Part shown: piece by piece, positions 1-10,599 of the stretch | How the letters are laid out: every line of letters starts with the position of its first letter | How positions within the stretch are numbered: position 1 is the stretch's first letter | From: Platycnemis pennipes | Lineage: Eukaryota; Arthropoda; Insecta; Odonata; Platycnemididae | NCBI GenBank assembly: GCA_933228895.1 | Contig: OW121853.1 | Location: forward strand, 11,228,494-11,292,493 | Direction: 5' to 3' | Length of the DNA: 64,000 bases | Program-made: the position numbers and the translations under genes | Notes under the pieces: generated by a model | What the model saw: the letters and a program-made list of their open reading frames with translations, nothing else | Told to the model about the DNA's origin: nothing | Databases searched by the model: none

Positions 1-445
1 GTCAAATTCCTTCTCCCAATCCACAAATGCTACAAATGTTGGTAGATTCTTCCCTATTCTCTTCTCTATAAGTAGCTTGAGGGCCAAAATCGCTTCTCTC
101 GTGCCCTTGTTTCTCCTGAACCTTTGGTCCTGAGAACCTGAAAAATTGGTCCTCATCCAGAAACTCCTCAGCTTTTTGCTCTATGCTTCTTTAGATTATT
201 CTCGTCAATATCTTCGAGGCATATGTCGTCAGGCTTCTCGTCCTAAAATGTTCACAGTTCTCAGCCCTCTTCTTTTTGGCAATAGGTGAGATGATGTTCT
301 TCTCAAAGTCCGTGGGTATCTCTCCTGTAGAGTACATATCGCATATGGTTTTGTACAACTGAGTAAATTTCTTCTCTCCAGTTCCAGTAAATTCTCTTCT
401 GAGTAAATGTCTTCTCTCCAATTCCAGTATGTGACAAACAAACAT
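1..445 (-). pseudogene. RTE-type non-LTR reverse transcriptase fragment
   Basis: Minus-strand translation gives recognisable early reverse transcriptase (RT) blocks: a segment with ICDMYSTGEIPTDFEKN, then SPIAKKKRAENCEHFR and a TYASKILTRII helix. After a frame shift, remnants of the fingers/palm region follow (around REKRF, then the LPTFVAFVD-like region at bases 1-60). This order is typical of RTE-clade endonuclease/RT polyproteins in arthropods. The window edge cuts it off, and it carries frameshifts and stops, so it is a dead copy. It lies in or upstream of a USP48 intron, antisense to that gene. The assignment rests on family memory, not a search. Confidence 0.8.
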
Positions 446-504
446 AGTCTGTTATAAATAATTAAATCCTTAAAAAAAACATCCCGGACGTCAAAAATAG
501 ATAG

Positions 505-592
505 ACCAGTTGCCATGCATGACCCATAGTCCGGCAAAATGCCTAATCCATCACTTTGGTCCCGACTGTGCCGGATTAAAGATGCTCAACTG
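505..592 (-). mobile_element. pogo/Tigger-like transposon terminus
   Basis: Read on the minus strand from base 590, the sequence is CAGTTGAGCATCTTTAATCC followed by GGCACAGTCGGGACC. A TA dinucleotide sits just outside it. This matches the style of pogo/Tigger terminal inverted repeats and their TA target. No partner terminus or transposase was seen nearby, so it is a solo or truncated end. Confidence 0.5.
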
Positions 593-1168
593 TACCATTT
601 TTTACTCTACCACCAAAAATCATTCAAAATTTGTTTTTAAAAGTAGTGTCCATTTGTAGAATAGAAAACAATATTATCTAAATGAGGATACCCATAATGT
701 GAAGTTCCAATGAACAATTTCAGAGTTGTTAATGTTTAAACTGTAGTCTGCAAGATTTTGGTGTGGACAGCCCCTTCATGGATAGCTGAGCTAAAAGTGC
801 TCGCCTTAAAGGACAAGGTAGGATTCATGGAGAGTTTGAACCGCCATGATTCCAGGCACATGGCAGTGAGCTTGGTATGTGCCATCACGTGAAATTTTAG
901 TCAAAAGTGAACAGTGTGCATTATGAAAATGCTGGTAACAGTTAAAACAAAAAAATAACCACTCTATAGAAGGCATAATGGTATCAACTACGATTTACAC
1001 ATTACTCAAGGTCTAAATGATGTGTGGAGTTCTGCAGAAAAAGATGAGAGACTGGCATATGTGAGAGATGAAGCACTACTATTCATGCATTTCACTTTTG
1101 ATGCACCATAATCAGCAGGACTCATTTGTTATGTGTCTATGCCGGAAAAAATAGTTTTGCTGAAGCGC
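593..1168. other. Intronic/upstream sequence, nothing recognised
   Basis: AT-rich, CpG-poor sequence with stops in all frames. I see no exon, repeat head or terminal repeat. The missing USP48 exon with the catalytic GHY box was looked for here and not found. Confidence 0.5.
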
Positions 1169-1330
1169 AATGAAATCTTAATTCAGTGACCTCGGTTTCG
1201 TCTACTCCATAGACATTTTCAGGCATTTTAGCCCTGAAAATGTCTACGGATTAGACGAAACCCCGGTCGGTGGTCTAACATTTCATTTTGTGGTATATAC
1301 AAAGTATTTTTATTTCATTTTTACTTAACA
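1169..1330 (+). repeat. Foldback unit with stem-loop, GAAAC box and 3' box
   Basis: An imperfect inverted repeat: 1188-1222 pairs with about 1233-1268, and weaker pairing extends to 1169/1288. The right arm contains CTGAAAATGTCTA, loop CGGAT, then TAGACGAAAC. That is a 5-bp GTCTA/TAGAC stem flanked by CTGAAAA and GAAAC. It is followed at 1287-1308 by TTTTGTGGTATATACAAAGT. The same arrangement recurs at 3.7, 4.4 and 22.5 kb, so this is one repeat family. Its function is unknown. Confidence 0.75.
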
Positions 1331-1500
1331 ATGCAGTTCCACCAAGCAACGCCTGAAACTGTACAGTTTTTTGCCGAGGTTCGTAAAAACGAATACCATT
1401 TGTTCCTGGGGACCGGGCCCAAAGTTCGTAATTTCCAATGATTCATATTTTCAAATATTGCCATGTATTTATTAAAGCTTTTTGTCAGGACCAGCAGTTT

Positions 1501-1562
1501 TACTTTGTATAATAGAAACATCATATTTTCGTGCTTTGTATAATCGAGAGTCTGCTGTATAA
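1501..1562 (-). mobile_element. pogo/Tigger-like terminus
   Basis: On the minus strand from about 1562, TATACAGCAGACTCTCGATT is followed by ATACAAAGCACG and a second TTATACAAAG repeat. Such closely spaced repeats are usual at Tigger-like ends. The opposite end was not identified, although related-looking sequence reaches back to about 1355. Confidence 0.45.
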
Positions 1563-2209
1563 TGCTTACTGCTCCCACTCTTGCTCTCTTAAGATGGTTT
1601 ATCTCGCTGATCAGGATTCCATATATTGATCCAAGCTAAATACACCTACCTAAGTTTTGAAAAATGTTCCTCTTTGATTCAATGCTAAGTTTAGAGTAAT
1701 ATCTTTTCTTTTATGGCCATTGGCAAAAGTGGGAAGTGGTGGTTGGCAGATTGCTGTATCTCATAGAAATGAGGGTGAGGGGATTGGATAAATGTAAGCA
1801 TAATCATTGACTGCATAGAGCCATACACTCAGGTCACTATGGAAACTAAAAAATTCTAATTTGAAAGACTTTCTTTATAATATTTAAGTTTTCAGAAAGG
1901 GTGTGAAAAAAGCTGGGGAGCATTTCAGGCAATTGCAAACTGCTAGTCATCTCTCTTCCTCAGAGTCAATGGCAACCTGTGACATTTCCTCCTGTTATTG
2001 GTCAGTTACTTGCCAAGCAGCTGTAATAACTTCAATGTTAATTGGCCAAGTGCTATGGTGCTTCTGATCCAGCTTTATTGACATTTGCATGGTGGTGGAC
2101 AACTATGTTCCCTTCTCCCTGTAGAAACTTGGGTCTGTCATTGCAGACTCTTGATGCACCTTTCAAGGAATAGACGAGGCCCACTTTGCCTTTCTGAAGA
2201 CTCTTCTTT

Positions 2210-2720
2210 CAGAGGTACTGGTTGTTGGAGGCCATCCATGCCTTCGGCCATATTTGAGCCGAAGGTAGCCGTATTGTTCAGGCAGGTGGCTGCAGTTTTT
2301 TCCGTTCCCAAGCAGGGTAAAAATGAATTGTCAGGTCATTATCCCTCACCTGTTGCCTACATAATTGAAAGAGTGGTGAGTTGATGATTTGTTTGGAAAT
2401 TAGAGCACCAGTGCCTTATTTCTAGTTTACAGTGTGGTTTGAGTTATGGTCATTCCTTCTTGCACCACCTTTCGATAATGTTTAGAAGTCTTTCAATATC
2501 TGGAGAAGGTCCAGAGCAGAATTTTGTGGCAGCAGATTTTAATAATGCTGCATAGATGAGGTTCAAGGGAATATTTGGCAACGTTTATCAGGTCTTGTCA
2601 TTCTATCATGCTTTTTTAGTGAATGTCAGTCAACATAGATATGAATGTAATGGACAGGACAGTATAGTAATTAAGTTTTGTTTATTGAGAGAAGTATTTT
2701 TTGCCATCGCAATGAATAAC
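2210..2720 (+). pseudogene. Jockey/I-like reverse transcriptase fossil
   Basis: The frame from about 2280 reads RQVAAVFSVPKQGKNELSGH, then a YPSPVAYIIERVV block, stops, SSLQCGLSYGHSFLHHLS, a degenerate FVAADFNNAA and VLSFYHAFLVNVSQHRYE. The order matches Jockey/CR1/I-type RT: an IPKPGK-style box, YRPISLL, FGFRxGHST, the FLDxxxAFD palm motif and the FLxxR segment. The AFD catalytic motif is destroyed and several in-frame stops occur. It is sense to USP48 and sits in the intron upstream of the first exon in view. It may be the same family as the C-terminal fossil at 10.6-11.4 kb. Confidence 0.55.
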
Positions 2721-3247
2721 GTATCTTAATGCATGATACTTATTATGGAATCATTTTTGTGGATTACTGCTTTTTTGCTGGTTGTCCTAACAAGTCAGTC
2801 CTACCAGATTGTTCTTCCTGACTCTAAACAAACAGGGAGATTGATTAAGTGACAGAATCATTGATTAAAAAAAACAATGAAATACTGTAAGGGGAAAGTG
2901 CTTTATTTCCCGACTCATGGGATGCAATTTTTTAAAATTTGAAAATGTATTCTAAAACCAGCCTGCACAATATGGGCCTAGGGTAAATGTACATTTCCAT
3001 GCATCCAGTTTTGCTTGGTTGTTGCAGGTGCCCATCTATATATTTTTACTGCAGACTGCATTGTGGCAGTTAGCTAAGAATACACTTTCTGACATGAATT
3101 TCTTTTTGGGAATCTGTGATTGTTGAATTAAATAAAGTTGCAATTTTTGGAAATCAACAATCCATTTTGTTCATCTGAGTTATTACATATATATTGCTAG
3201 GTTGTGACTGTATAATTCACCTTTTACAAAGTGTGTCTCTTTTACAG

Positions 3248-3355
3248 CCCATATCTGTGATGCTACTTCTGGTGCATGGTATCGTTTTAATGATGAATCA
3301 GTTGAGAAAATGGAGGGGAAAAAGTTGCAGCTGGGATATGATGAAGATGTTTTAG
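3248..3355 (+). CDS. USP48: USP48-type deubiquitinase, exon A (end of USP catalytic domain)
   Basis: The exon follows a clear acceptor (TCTCTTTTACAG) and ends at G|GTCAGT. It enters with two bases of a split codon and leaves with one. It encodes [20 protein letters not shown], then the [15 protein letters not shown] block. This is the strongly conserved segment of USP48 directly after the catalytic His box: AHxxDxxSGxWYxFND, then [14 protein letters not shown]48 is a nuclear/cytoplasmic ubiquitin-specific cysteine protease with a USP core, DUSP repeats and a C-terminal ubiquitin-like domain. The catalytic GHY sequence must be in the preceding exon, which is not visible between 1 and 3247. The last G joins AT of the exon at 7278 to make GAT (Asp). 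Confidence 0.93.
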   Translation, partial: PISVMLLLVHGIVLMMNQLRKWRGKSCSWDMMKMF

Positions 3356-3622
3356 GTCAGTTACATATATACATATATGTATGTGGATTTCATTCTATCT
3401 TGGTGGTGAAGTTCTCTTAACTGTTTTTGTGCAACTTTTTAGAAGGTCAAGAAAATGCTTATTTTTTAATATGTTAATTTTTTTTGTTTTTTATCCTGTG
3501 TGAAAAGGTTTCACATATACTTTTTAGAAAGTTATGTAATAAGATTAGTCTTTTATTCCCCTCTGCTTAGGCCTTCAATTGTTTCTTAATGTATCAATTA
3601 CGTATATCTTCATCATTCTTCT

Positions 3623-3797
3623 ATAATAGCAATGAAAAGCGTTGTGACTTCCACAATTTTATTAAACGAACTACCGGTTTCGGCTGTCAAGCCATCCTCA
3701 GGTAAATTAAAAATGTACCTGAGGATGGCTTGACAGCCGAAACCGGTAGTTCGTTTAATAAAATTGTGGAAGTCACAACGCTTTTCATTGCTATTAT
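3623..3797. repeat. Perfect 81-bp-arm palindrome (foldback unit)
   Basis: Bases 3623-3703 are the reverse complement of 3717-3797 with no mismatch I could find, around a spacer of about 13 bases. The right arm holds CTGAGGA, a GGCT/AGCC stem with TGAC loop, CGAAACCGGTAGTTCG, TTTAATAAAA and TTGTGGAAGTCACAACG. It belongs to the same family as the units at 1169, 4243 and 22440. Near-perfect arms imply recent formation or ongoing gene conversion. Confidence 0.92.
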
Positions 3798-3849
3798 GGA
3801 ATCCTTCCACTACGTGAAAGCTTCAAATTTCAATTTAATTCTTCTATAA

Positions 3850-4200
3850 TATGATATTTCGAATGCTCTTAGCCTTACCTTGTCTGCAGCTGTAATTGTT
3901 TCACCTCTCTGCCATTAAGAAGCATGCTCCAGATGTACATTCATATTAAGTGTTTCCTCGCTTCTGAGCTTGTATTTACAGCTGGAAGTAGGTGCTTATT
4001 TTGGTGGGATTCTATCTTTTCCTAGGCTGCTCACAGCTGCCTCTTTCCAGATCCATCCATTGCTGGTTTCCCTCATTGTGATTCCCCTCTTCGAGACTAC
4101 TTCTCCAAGTTTAACATTGCTCTCAGCATTTGCTCTTCCTCTTCTGCATGCCATTGCCTCTCATTATCTTTGTTTTCTCTTTGTTATCCATTCTGTGATT
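3850..4200 (-). pseudogene. RTE-type RT thumb fragment
   Basis: Minus-strand frames contain HLEHAS followed by ETITAADKVRLRAFE, which matches the RTE-clade segment SETWTxxxxxKxRLxAFE (compare the better copy at 24.5 kb). Decayed sequence that would lie upstream of it runs to about 4200. It is short, broken and antisense to USP48. It is identified mainly by similarity to the other RTE fragments in this window. Confidence 0.6.
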
Positions 4201-4242
4201 TTTCATGAGTGCCTATTCTGTGATGTAAATTGCATTGTACTC

Positions 4243-4462
4243 TTACATTGCATTGAACATGTTTTGAAAATTAACATTGTACAATTCCACAAAATGATTT
4301 ATTGTTCCGATTGAATTCGACGTCTGAGCATCATTGTCTAGGTACATCATTGGGGGTACATCATGTACCTTGACAATGACGCTCAGACGTCGAAATCGAT
4401 CGGAATAATAAATCATTTTGTGGAATTGTACAAAGTTAATTTTCTTAACATGTTCAGTGCAA
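4243..4462. repeat. ~100-bp-arm inverted repeat (foldback unit)
   Basis: Left arm 4243-4347 pairs with right arm 4363-4462 with scattered mismatches. The right arm reads TTGACAATGACGCTCAGACG, then TCGAAATCGATCGG, AATAATAAATCATTTTGTGG and AATTGTACAAAGTT. The stem is GACG/CGTC around CTCAGA. It has the same plan as the palindrome 450 bp upstream but a diverged sequence. Confidence 0.88.
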
Positions 4463-4469
4463 CTAAATT

Positions 4470-6630
4470 TCACCAAGTATCGCCTGCTTCCTTTGATGTT
4501 ACTTATATTGCATGCTATTACCTTCTTTCTTTTGGTTTTATTTTTATCAAAGTGATATCTTGTTAGCTATTTTTGGTTTGAATTCTATTTGGTCTAATTG
4601 GTTTGAAGTTGGTCTATTTTTTTACTGGAAGCTGCTTTGAAATAACATAATGAGCTTAAAATTTTATGTGAAGTACATCCTTATGAATCATCCATTGTCT
4701 TAAGTATTGTGCCTATAAGTTTATGTCTATGGACATTACGTGGATTCATTTCATCATCCCATTGTTGATCATCTGTTTATTTCTCTAATTGAATTCTATT
4801 TTCTCTTCATTAGTCTCTCTTTAACTCATGTATTCTGTTTTCTTTCATTCCACCTGTATTTCTTCATTTGGAGATGTTATTGTTGGAATTGTTTGCTACT
4901 TTTACTTGAATTTTAATTGACCAAGCCAGAAATAAAAAGTTTGCTCTTGAAATAATTTTTTAATGCATGCATTTACTCATTTTGTCATAGAATCTTCACT
5001 TCCACAATAAATATATGCTTTTCATCTATTAAACTTAAAATTGCATGGAGGAACAACCTGTCATTTTAGGCATAAGCTTATCTTGTATTTTTGATATACA
5101 GTATATTCTCATGTACCACACACACCTTATTTCCTTTTTCATCAGCATCAAAAAAGCATATATACATTTGTGCAGTGTCTTACTATGAGCAGCTTGCATG
5201 CACATGGATTTTTATCTCTTTGGAGCTAAGGATACAATACAGCCAAAAACCTTCCCATATACAAGTAGCAAGTTCGTGTCTGTTTAACCCTTGTGTGTAT
5301 ACCCGGGTACCCAAAATGCCAAAAAACGAAAAAAAAATTGAATGTTATTGTGCGTACTTTGACTTAGGCTTTTGGATCCTCGTGATTTTATCTTTTGACA
5401 GTGTAATAATTAAGAGAACAGTGTAAAAAATGTAAAAATGAAATGCTTGGCAACTATTTTAAAAAGTTACCCTCCCAGGCTCGGCCGGGTACCCATAGTT
5501 TCCCTCTTCATTTTTTTAATCTGTAAATCATTACTTTTTAATATAATCTCTATTAATAAACATATACAATTCAAAATTTACGCAAACGTAAGTAAAACAA
5601 AAATTTTAGTCAAGCAAATTTGTAATAAACAAATAAAAAAATAATTTTTGATTTAGTTTCTCTGGTCTTACGATGTGTGCAGTGTATATTTAGTGATAAC
5701 TTTCAAATGTCCACTGTTCTGTGGACAATCTGTAAAGACAATAAAACGCAGATGCTGCAGAAAGAAAAACAGATTTCTTAGCAGACATATTTCCATAGCC
5801 TTGAATTGCAAAGAGTGCAACTGACCTGTACAATACAGCCTCAGTACTCAAGTACCTAGTGGATGAACCGAAACCAAATTATTCTTTAGAATACAAGAAT
5901 GCATAAGACAACTTAATAATATTATGTAACTAGAGTGTGTAGTGTTTGTAAAAAACACTGAGATGATAAATTTCAACTTCACTCCAATAAGATTCGGCTC
6001 ATGTTTATGTGTGTTATTGTGTTTCCATGCATGGGCATGATTTCTAACAAAAGAAAACTTCTGATTTGTGTGCAGCCAACACATGAGAGGAATTTCTACC
6101 GGATGATTTTATTTAATGGACTGATAATAACGAAATAATGTTTGCTGATAATGTACCAGCAATTCCATTTTTTATAAATATTTAAACGGGTCTCATGGTG
6201 AACTATTGAAAACATATTATGTTACATTTATTATGGTTGGTAACTTTTGGTTTCAATTTTGGTCGACCGCGTCCATCACTAGGACTTTATTATCGTGTCT
6301 GCATTAGGTCAATTCTTGGTCTACAGCAAACTTCAATCAGTGAAGTTATCTGTAGACGTTAAAATAACGTCTACAATTTTAAGTGTGCTCTCAGGGTAGT
6401 TTTAAGTTTCTTTTTAAGAATACATTCATAAATCTAATGTAAACAATATAAGTATAAAATTGTGAGTATTCAGGTGCAAGGGTTCGAAATTGAAGATGAT
6501 AAAATTTTCGATGAAATGGCTGAAAGAAAAAATTAAACTGCGATAGGGATCGAACTTCGCGCACCTCTCGTTGTGCACCTGATGCCGGCGAATGCAGGCT
6601 ATGCACGTGACATTATACACATGTTTTTTT
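4470..6630. other. USP48 intron, no gene recognised
   Basis: AT-rich intron. A GGGTACCC-containing motif occurs twice (5302-5311 and about 5485-5492). A weak tRNA-like B-box (AGTTCGATCCC, minus strand, about 6546-6556) suggests an old SINE remnant at 6530-6610. There is no exon-like segment. Confidence 0.5.
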
Positions 6631-6699
6631 CTCTCACAATATCAGGGTAATGGGGAAAAAAGGCATATTTATTACAAATAATTGAAATGGTGTATAAAG

Positions 6700-6963
6700 G
6701 AAACTACGAGACTTGTAATAATTGTTGATAAAAACTCAAATTCGACGCCTTTCCATAGGTCAGTCCCTGAAAAGTCGTATAAGTGAGGACTTTCCTACCA
6801 AAGGACTGGAAATAAATGGTTCATAATTGAGTTAGTTGTGTAAATGAGAAGTTTCACGAGTGAGGTTGGAAATACATGGGGTCTTATCTACTGGACCAAA
6901 AAAAAGTTTTATAAATGAGGTCGATGTATAAAAGAGGGTCTTATACCCAAGGTTCTACTGTAT
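6700..6963 (-). mobile_element. pogo/Tigger-like terminus with internal repeats
   Basis: Read on the minus strand from base 6963: CAGTAGAACCTTGGGTATAA then GACCCTC. Further inside come repeated CCTCATTTATAAAAC, AAGACCCCATGTA and CCTCACTCGTGAAAC units. The CAGTAGAACC start and repeated TTATA/ACC boxes are characteristic of pogo/Tigger transposase-binding ends. No coding remnant is attached. Confidence 0.55.
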
Positions 6964-7277
6964 TTCCATCCTTATTGTGTCACATGATAAGATAAACTGC
7001 AGAACCTGGAAGATAAGAACTCTCATCTCTGATTTATCCTTGTTGTCCTCGGAAGTATTTATCCCCTGTGCCGGCTGGGATCTTTCTTTTTAAATGTTGT
7101 CAAAATGAATTCAACTACATATTTGTTCAGCCATATTGTGCTATATAGCCGAGTGATTTTGCTTCAGTGGAACATTGTCTTATGCTTGATAAGTATTTTC
7201 CTAATGCAGGTTTTCATGTCTTTTTAACTGTTGCTTTGTAATTGTTCCTAACATGTTCTTGTCATAAAATGTTAAAG

Positions 7278-7507
7278 ATCCAAAGAAGAAGAAAAGACCT
7301 CGGACACCTAGAGGCCAGCTCTCCTCAAATAATGCATACATGCTTGTGTATGTCAGAGTGAATGCCAGTGAAGGGGAGGAGCCCAAGGGGAAGCCAGCAA
7401 AGGAAGAGACAATGACCTTGGAGCACTTACCCTCTCACCTTTTTGATATTGTCAAGAGGGAGAAGGAGGAGTTTGACGCCTGGGTGACCAGTCAGAAGCA
7501 GAGCAGG
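7278..7507 (+). CDS. USP48: USP48-type deubiquitinase, exon B
   Basis: The exon starts after TTAAAG (acceptor AG at 7276-7277) and ends AGG|GTGAGT in phase 0. The first two bases complete the Asp codon from exon A. It encodes PKKKKRPRTPRGQLSSNNAY, then MLVYVRVNASEGEEPKGKP, a linker, and LEHLPSHLFDIVKREKEEFD with AWVTSQKQSR. NNAYMLVY is the last strand pair of the USP fold. The basic KKKKRPR run before it corresponds to the basic insert seen at the same place in USP48. The tail (LxxxVxREKxEFxxW) aligns with the linker before the first DUSP domain. The reading frame continues open past the donor for 87 bases, so the donor rather than a stop defines the exon. Confidence 0.92.
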
Positions 7508-7544
7508 GTGAGTAATTTAGGTGATCTCTTTTATTTTACCAGTG

Positions 7545-7765
7545 CAGTGTTTTTAGCTCAGTGGATTGGGCAGCAGGATATCACCCAAAAGTGATTATGG
7601 GTTCAAATTTGGGAGACGACTCTTTGGATACTCGTGACTGAACAGATGCAGTGCAGTCTTTCGGTTCCTTATCCTTATGGAAGATTACAAGTAGTGTATG
7701 GAAAGACACTGGTCACCCATTTCCTGTGGCATGTATTTCATGATCCATCAGGCTTATCCGTGGTG
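7545..7765 (+). repeat. tRNA-derived SINE-like element
   Basis: Begins with TTTAGCTCAGTGGATTGGGC (A-box-like) and has GGGTTCAAATTTGGG (B-box-like) about 40 bp on. This is followed by an unrelated body ending near 7765. Spacing and order fit a RNA polymerase III SINE head. It lies directly downstream of USP48 exon B. Confidence 0.5.
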
Positions 7766-7769
7766 GTGA

Positions 7770-9503
7770 TTATTTTGAGAATTTTACTTTGAAAGCCATG
7801 GCTTGAATAACTAACAGCGGTGGTGAATTGTTTTTATCAAATCCTTCTCACCACATTTCATTGTTACCAAGTAAAAGACCTTACTGATTGGTCCTGACCT
7901 TAATTTTAATTGGATGTGTTTACTGTCAATGACATGAAATTTCATGTTAAATGTAGTTATTTGGAATGTGAAATATCAACTTATGACTTTTAGTACTTCC
8001 TTCGCATTACTGTATTGTAATGAGTTCCAAATATGTCACAGCAGCAAGTAATATAGCAATATGATGGACTATTAACGGCAATAACTTTAAGAACTATAAA
8101 AATTATCATACCTCTTGGAAAAGTTCAAAAATATTATTAACAGTATAGAGAAAGTTCTATCTCTTACAATTTGCAAGAATGCTGGGTAATGGCATACCCA
8201 AAATATTTCTCTGCAGGTTTTAGTTCCACACAAGCAATGGGCAAGTAACCTTCTCCAGGATAGAGGCCAATTTCGATTGCTATAGACTTGCTTTAGAAAA
8301 CAGCTAACTTAAAGTTTTTGGAATCATTGTACTAATAGTAGATTATATAAAGATCAAGTTATATAGTTCAATATCATCAGTATTTGCTGGTATATGCATA
8401 ACAGTAATTAATAGTCATTGACAACAATAATTGTATACATGGAATATTTTCTTGATTATTCAAAATCATAGCTGTAGCAAGCAGGGCCATGTACTAACAA
8501 TTGTAAGCTCCAAATGGAATTTAATCAAGTTCTGCATAATATCATTTGCCATTATCATTTTCAAACACCAGCAGTGTGATCTTTTTAATGATAATGCCCT
8601 CCTGTCTCACCACTTTGGTATTCATTGATTAAACGAAGTTTAACTTTCAAATCTAATGACTTACGTTTCCCGGCCATGAAGTTGGCCCTCTGAGTGAATA
8701 AGGAAGAGAATAAGAAAGCGATGAAAAGCGCACAAACTACTTAAAAATCTACTATTGCGCATATTGGTTTACATGGAATATTGCAAATGTACTCTTGACA
8801 ATAAGGTAGAACATTCCACAGAAAATTTTGTTTTCATTTTAGTGAAAATGATAGACGTCATGAGCACAAGCTTGTGAACACATAATGCGCAATTACTTGC
8901 TATATCAAACGACCCCTGTGAAAACTACTTGTTGCTCTCGTAATTGCTGATATTTTACATGCAAATTATAGGGTAATAAATGGTCCATAGGCCCTTAGCT
9001 ATTACTAGCTTCTTGTTATATGCCATACTCATTCTATGGGGCTTCCGCTGTAATTGGAATGCTAGTTACAAACCATGGGTAATATAAATACACTATCCAT
9101 TTGATCGATTTGAAATACCTTAGGTTCTAATTATATAATGTATTTTCCAGTACGTAAAATGCAGAGGCATATCAAATACACCCAAGTTTGAAAGTCATAT
9201 TTTGGGGAATCGTAGGCAATGTTGTTGAAGGCAAAACTGAGAAATAATATTTTCACTGAATTTTGACTGTAAATATAGCAAGTTGAAATTCATTTCAATT
9301 CAATTATTTTTCATTCATTCCAGCCGCAAAGGTATCAAAGTGGCAGTTGTAAGTAGAAAGCTTGAACACTGTGAATGCTGTATCCTCCTCTTTAACTCAT
9401 CATTGTTCCCGCTTTCTCTTCTAGCGTGGTGATCACGTCACGCACGTTTGCATAAACCCCTCTGCATTCTCTTCAGAAGTACTTTTATTTAATATTATTT
9501 CAG
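7770..9503. other. USP48 intron, no feature recognised
   Basis: AT-rich, CpG-poor sequence with stops in all frames up to the acceptor TTATTTCAG at 9495-9503. No repeat head, terminal repeat or exon-like segment was seen. Confidence 0.6.
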
Positions 9504-9788
9504 GATCTAATTGTCCAGAGTGGTAAAGAGAGACAAGCTGAGATTCGCTCCATTTATGATGTATTGCCAGTCAACCTGTCTGAAGGCTTGGCAAAGGAAG
9601 ATGTCAACTGGGATTTTCTCTCGGTGGACTGGCTTACTAAATGGCTGGAAGATGATGATGAGGCTTCCAATGACAAAGGAAAAATTTGCAAAACCATCCC
9701 TGCAGTGGACCACACCAAACTTCTCTGCCCTCATGGGCGTCTCAAGCCAGATGCTGTCACTGACACGAAATGCATAAGTACAGTTGCA
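9504..9788 (+). CDS. USP48: USP48-type deubiquitinase, exon C (first DUSP region)
   Basis: Acceptor TTATTTCAG and donor GCA|GTGAGT bound a 285-bp phase 0-0 exon of 95 codons. It encodes DLIVQSGKERQAEIRSIYDV, LPVNLSEGLAKEDVNWDFLS and VDWLTKWLEDDDEASNDKG, ending LLCPHGRLKPDAVTDTKCIS. This corresponds to the DUSP-1 region of USP48: a YxxLP segment, the FxSxxWLxKWL core, and a C-x-H-G/D-x-L-x-P-D motif that recurs between DUSP domains. The acidic EDDDE insert follows KWL where the vertebrate protein has a short polar loop. DUSP domains are substrate or partner-binding modules in deubiquitinases. Confidence 0.94.
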
Positions 9789-10054
9789 GTGAGTACATTT
9801 CTCTTGCCAGTATTTATTTTCAGAGACTTTTTGTGGTGTTTTTTACCTTGTTATTTTGTCCCTGGAAATTGAGATGTATTCGTATTTAGATCTTGCTTAT
9901 CTGAAGCCAGATGAAAAATGATTTTCAACTGTAAATATTAATTTGTTGATAATTCTTATTCAACTAGCAATAGTCTGGCTTTTTTTAATTCTTTGATTTT
10001 GGATGATGGATTTAGTAAAAACAATAAATATACCATTCCATACTTGAGTCTTGT

Positions 10055-10312
10055 GTGGAGAACACTCATGTTCAGAACTCTTTCCGTTGGATGGCATTTT
10101 TAGCCATGGACCCTTTGTCACCTTTCGTTAAGAGCAAACTAATGCTGATGCACAGTTTCTCATGACCCTTCCTCCGTTTCAGGAAAAAATTCCTAACTCT
10201 CCATGAGTACATATGTATTATGTATAAATATTATGTAAATATGTATTATGTATAAATGGTGCAAATGACCTGCTCGTCACCTCCCCAAAATAACTACTAA
10301 CTAATACTCCAA
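10055..10312 (+). repeat. SINE family B copy, 5' truncated
   Basis: Carries the family body: GTGTGGAGAACACTCATGTT, a CCGTTGGATGGCA box, a CACCTTTCGTTAAGAGCA box, the CTCATGACCCTTCCTCC box and the GGTGCAAATGACCT...TCGTCACCTCCCCAAAATAA tail. The same boxes occur in order at 31.9, 30.0, 58.2, 63.1 and 16.0 kb. The tRNA-like head is missing here. Confidence 0.8.
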
Positions 10313-10599
10313 TTTCTATCCACACACTTAGTAAGGAAAAAGTATATTATCTGCTCACCATTAATTCTGTATAGCTTCAGTTCTTTAAGATTTTTTATGC
10401 AGAAACAGATGAGCTAGCTTAAAAATTCACCTTGGTTACAAGGGGGATGGATTGCTGAAATAATATTAATAAATTTTCATTTATATTTATTACAAATGTG
10501 TTCGCAGTTTTAAATGGAAATAAATACATAATGACTAAAATAAGAATATTAATAAAATTTTCCTTCTAGTGGTGCATAGTTTCATTTTGCATTAGAAAC

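Noticed and set aside
2085..2384. 99-codon frame as a USP48 exon
   Set aside because: It does not match any USP48 segment. Its second half reads as RT sequence (VPKQGK...), and the frame ends in stops typical of a fossil.
3719..3760. Firm call of a hammerhead ribozyme
   Set aside because: CTGAGGA-stem-GAAAC fits the core, but no stem III or UH cleavage site is evident and related units lack CTGANGA. Kept only as a hypothesis.
5284..5500. GGGTACCC repeats as terminal repeats of a transposon
   Set aside because: Only the 8-10-bp palindrome is shared; flanks do not extend the match and no target duplication is seen.
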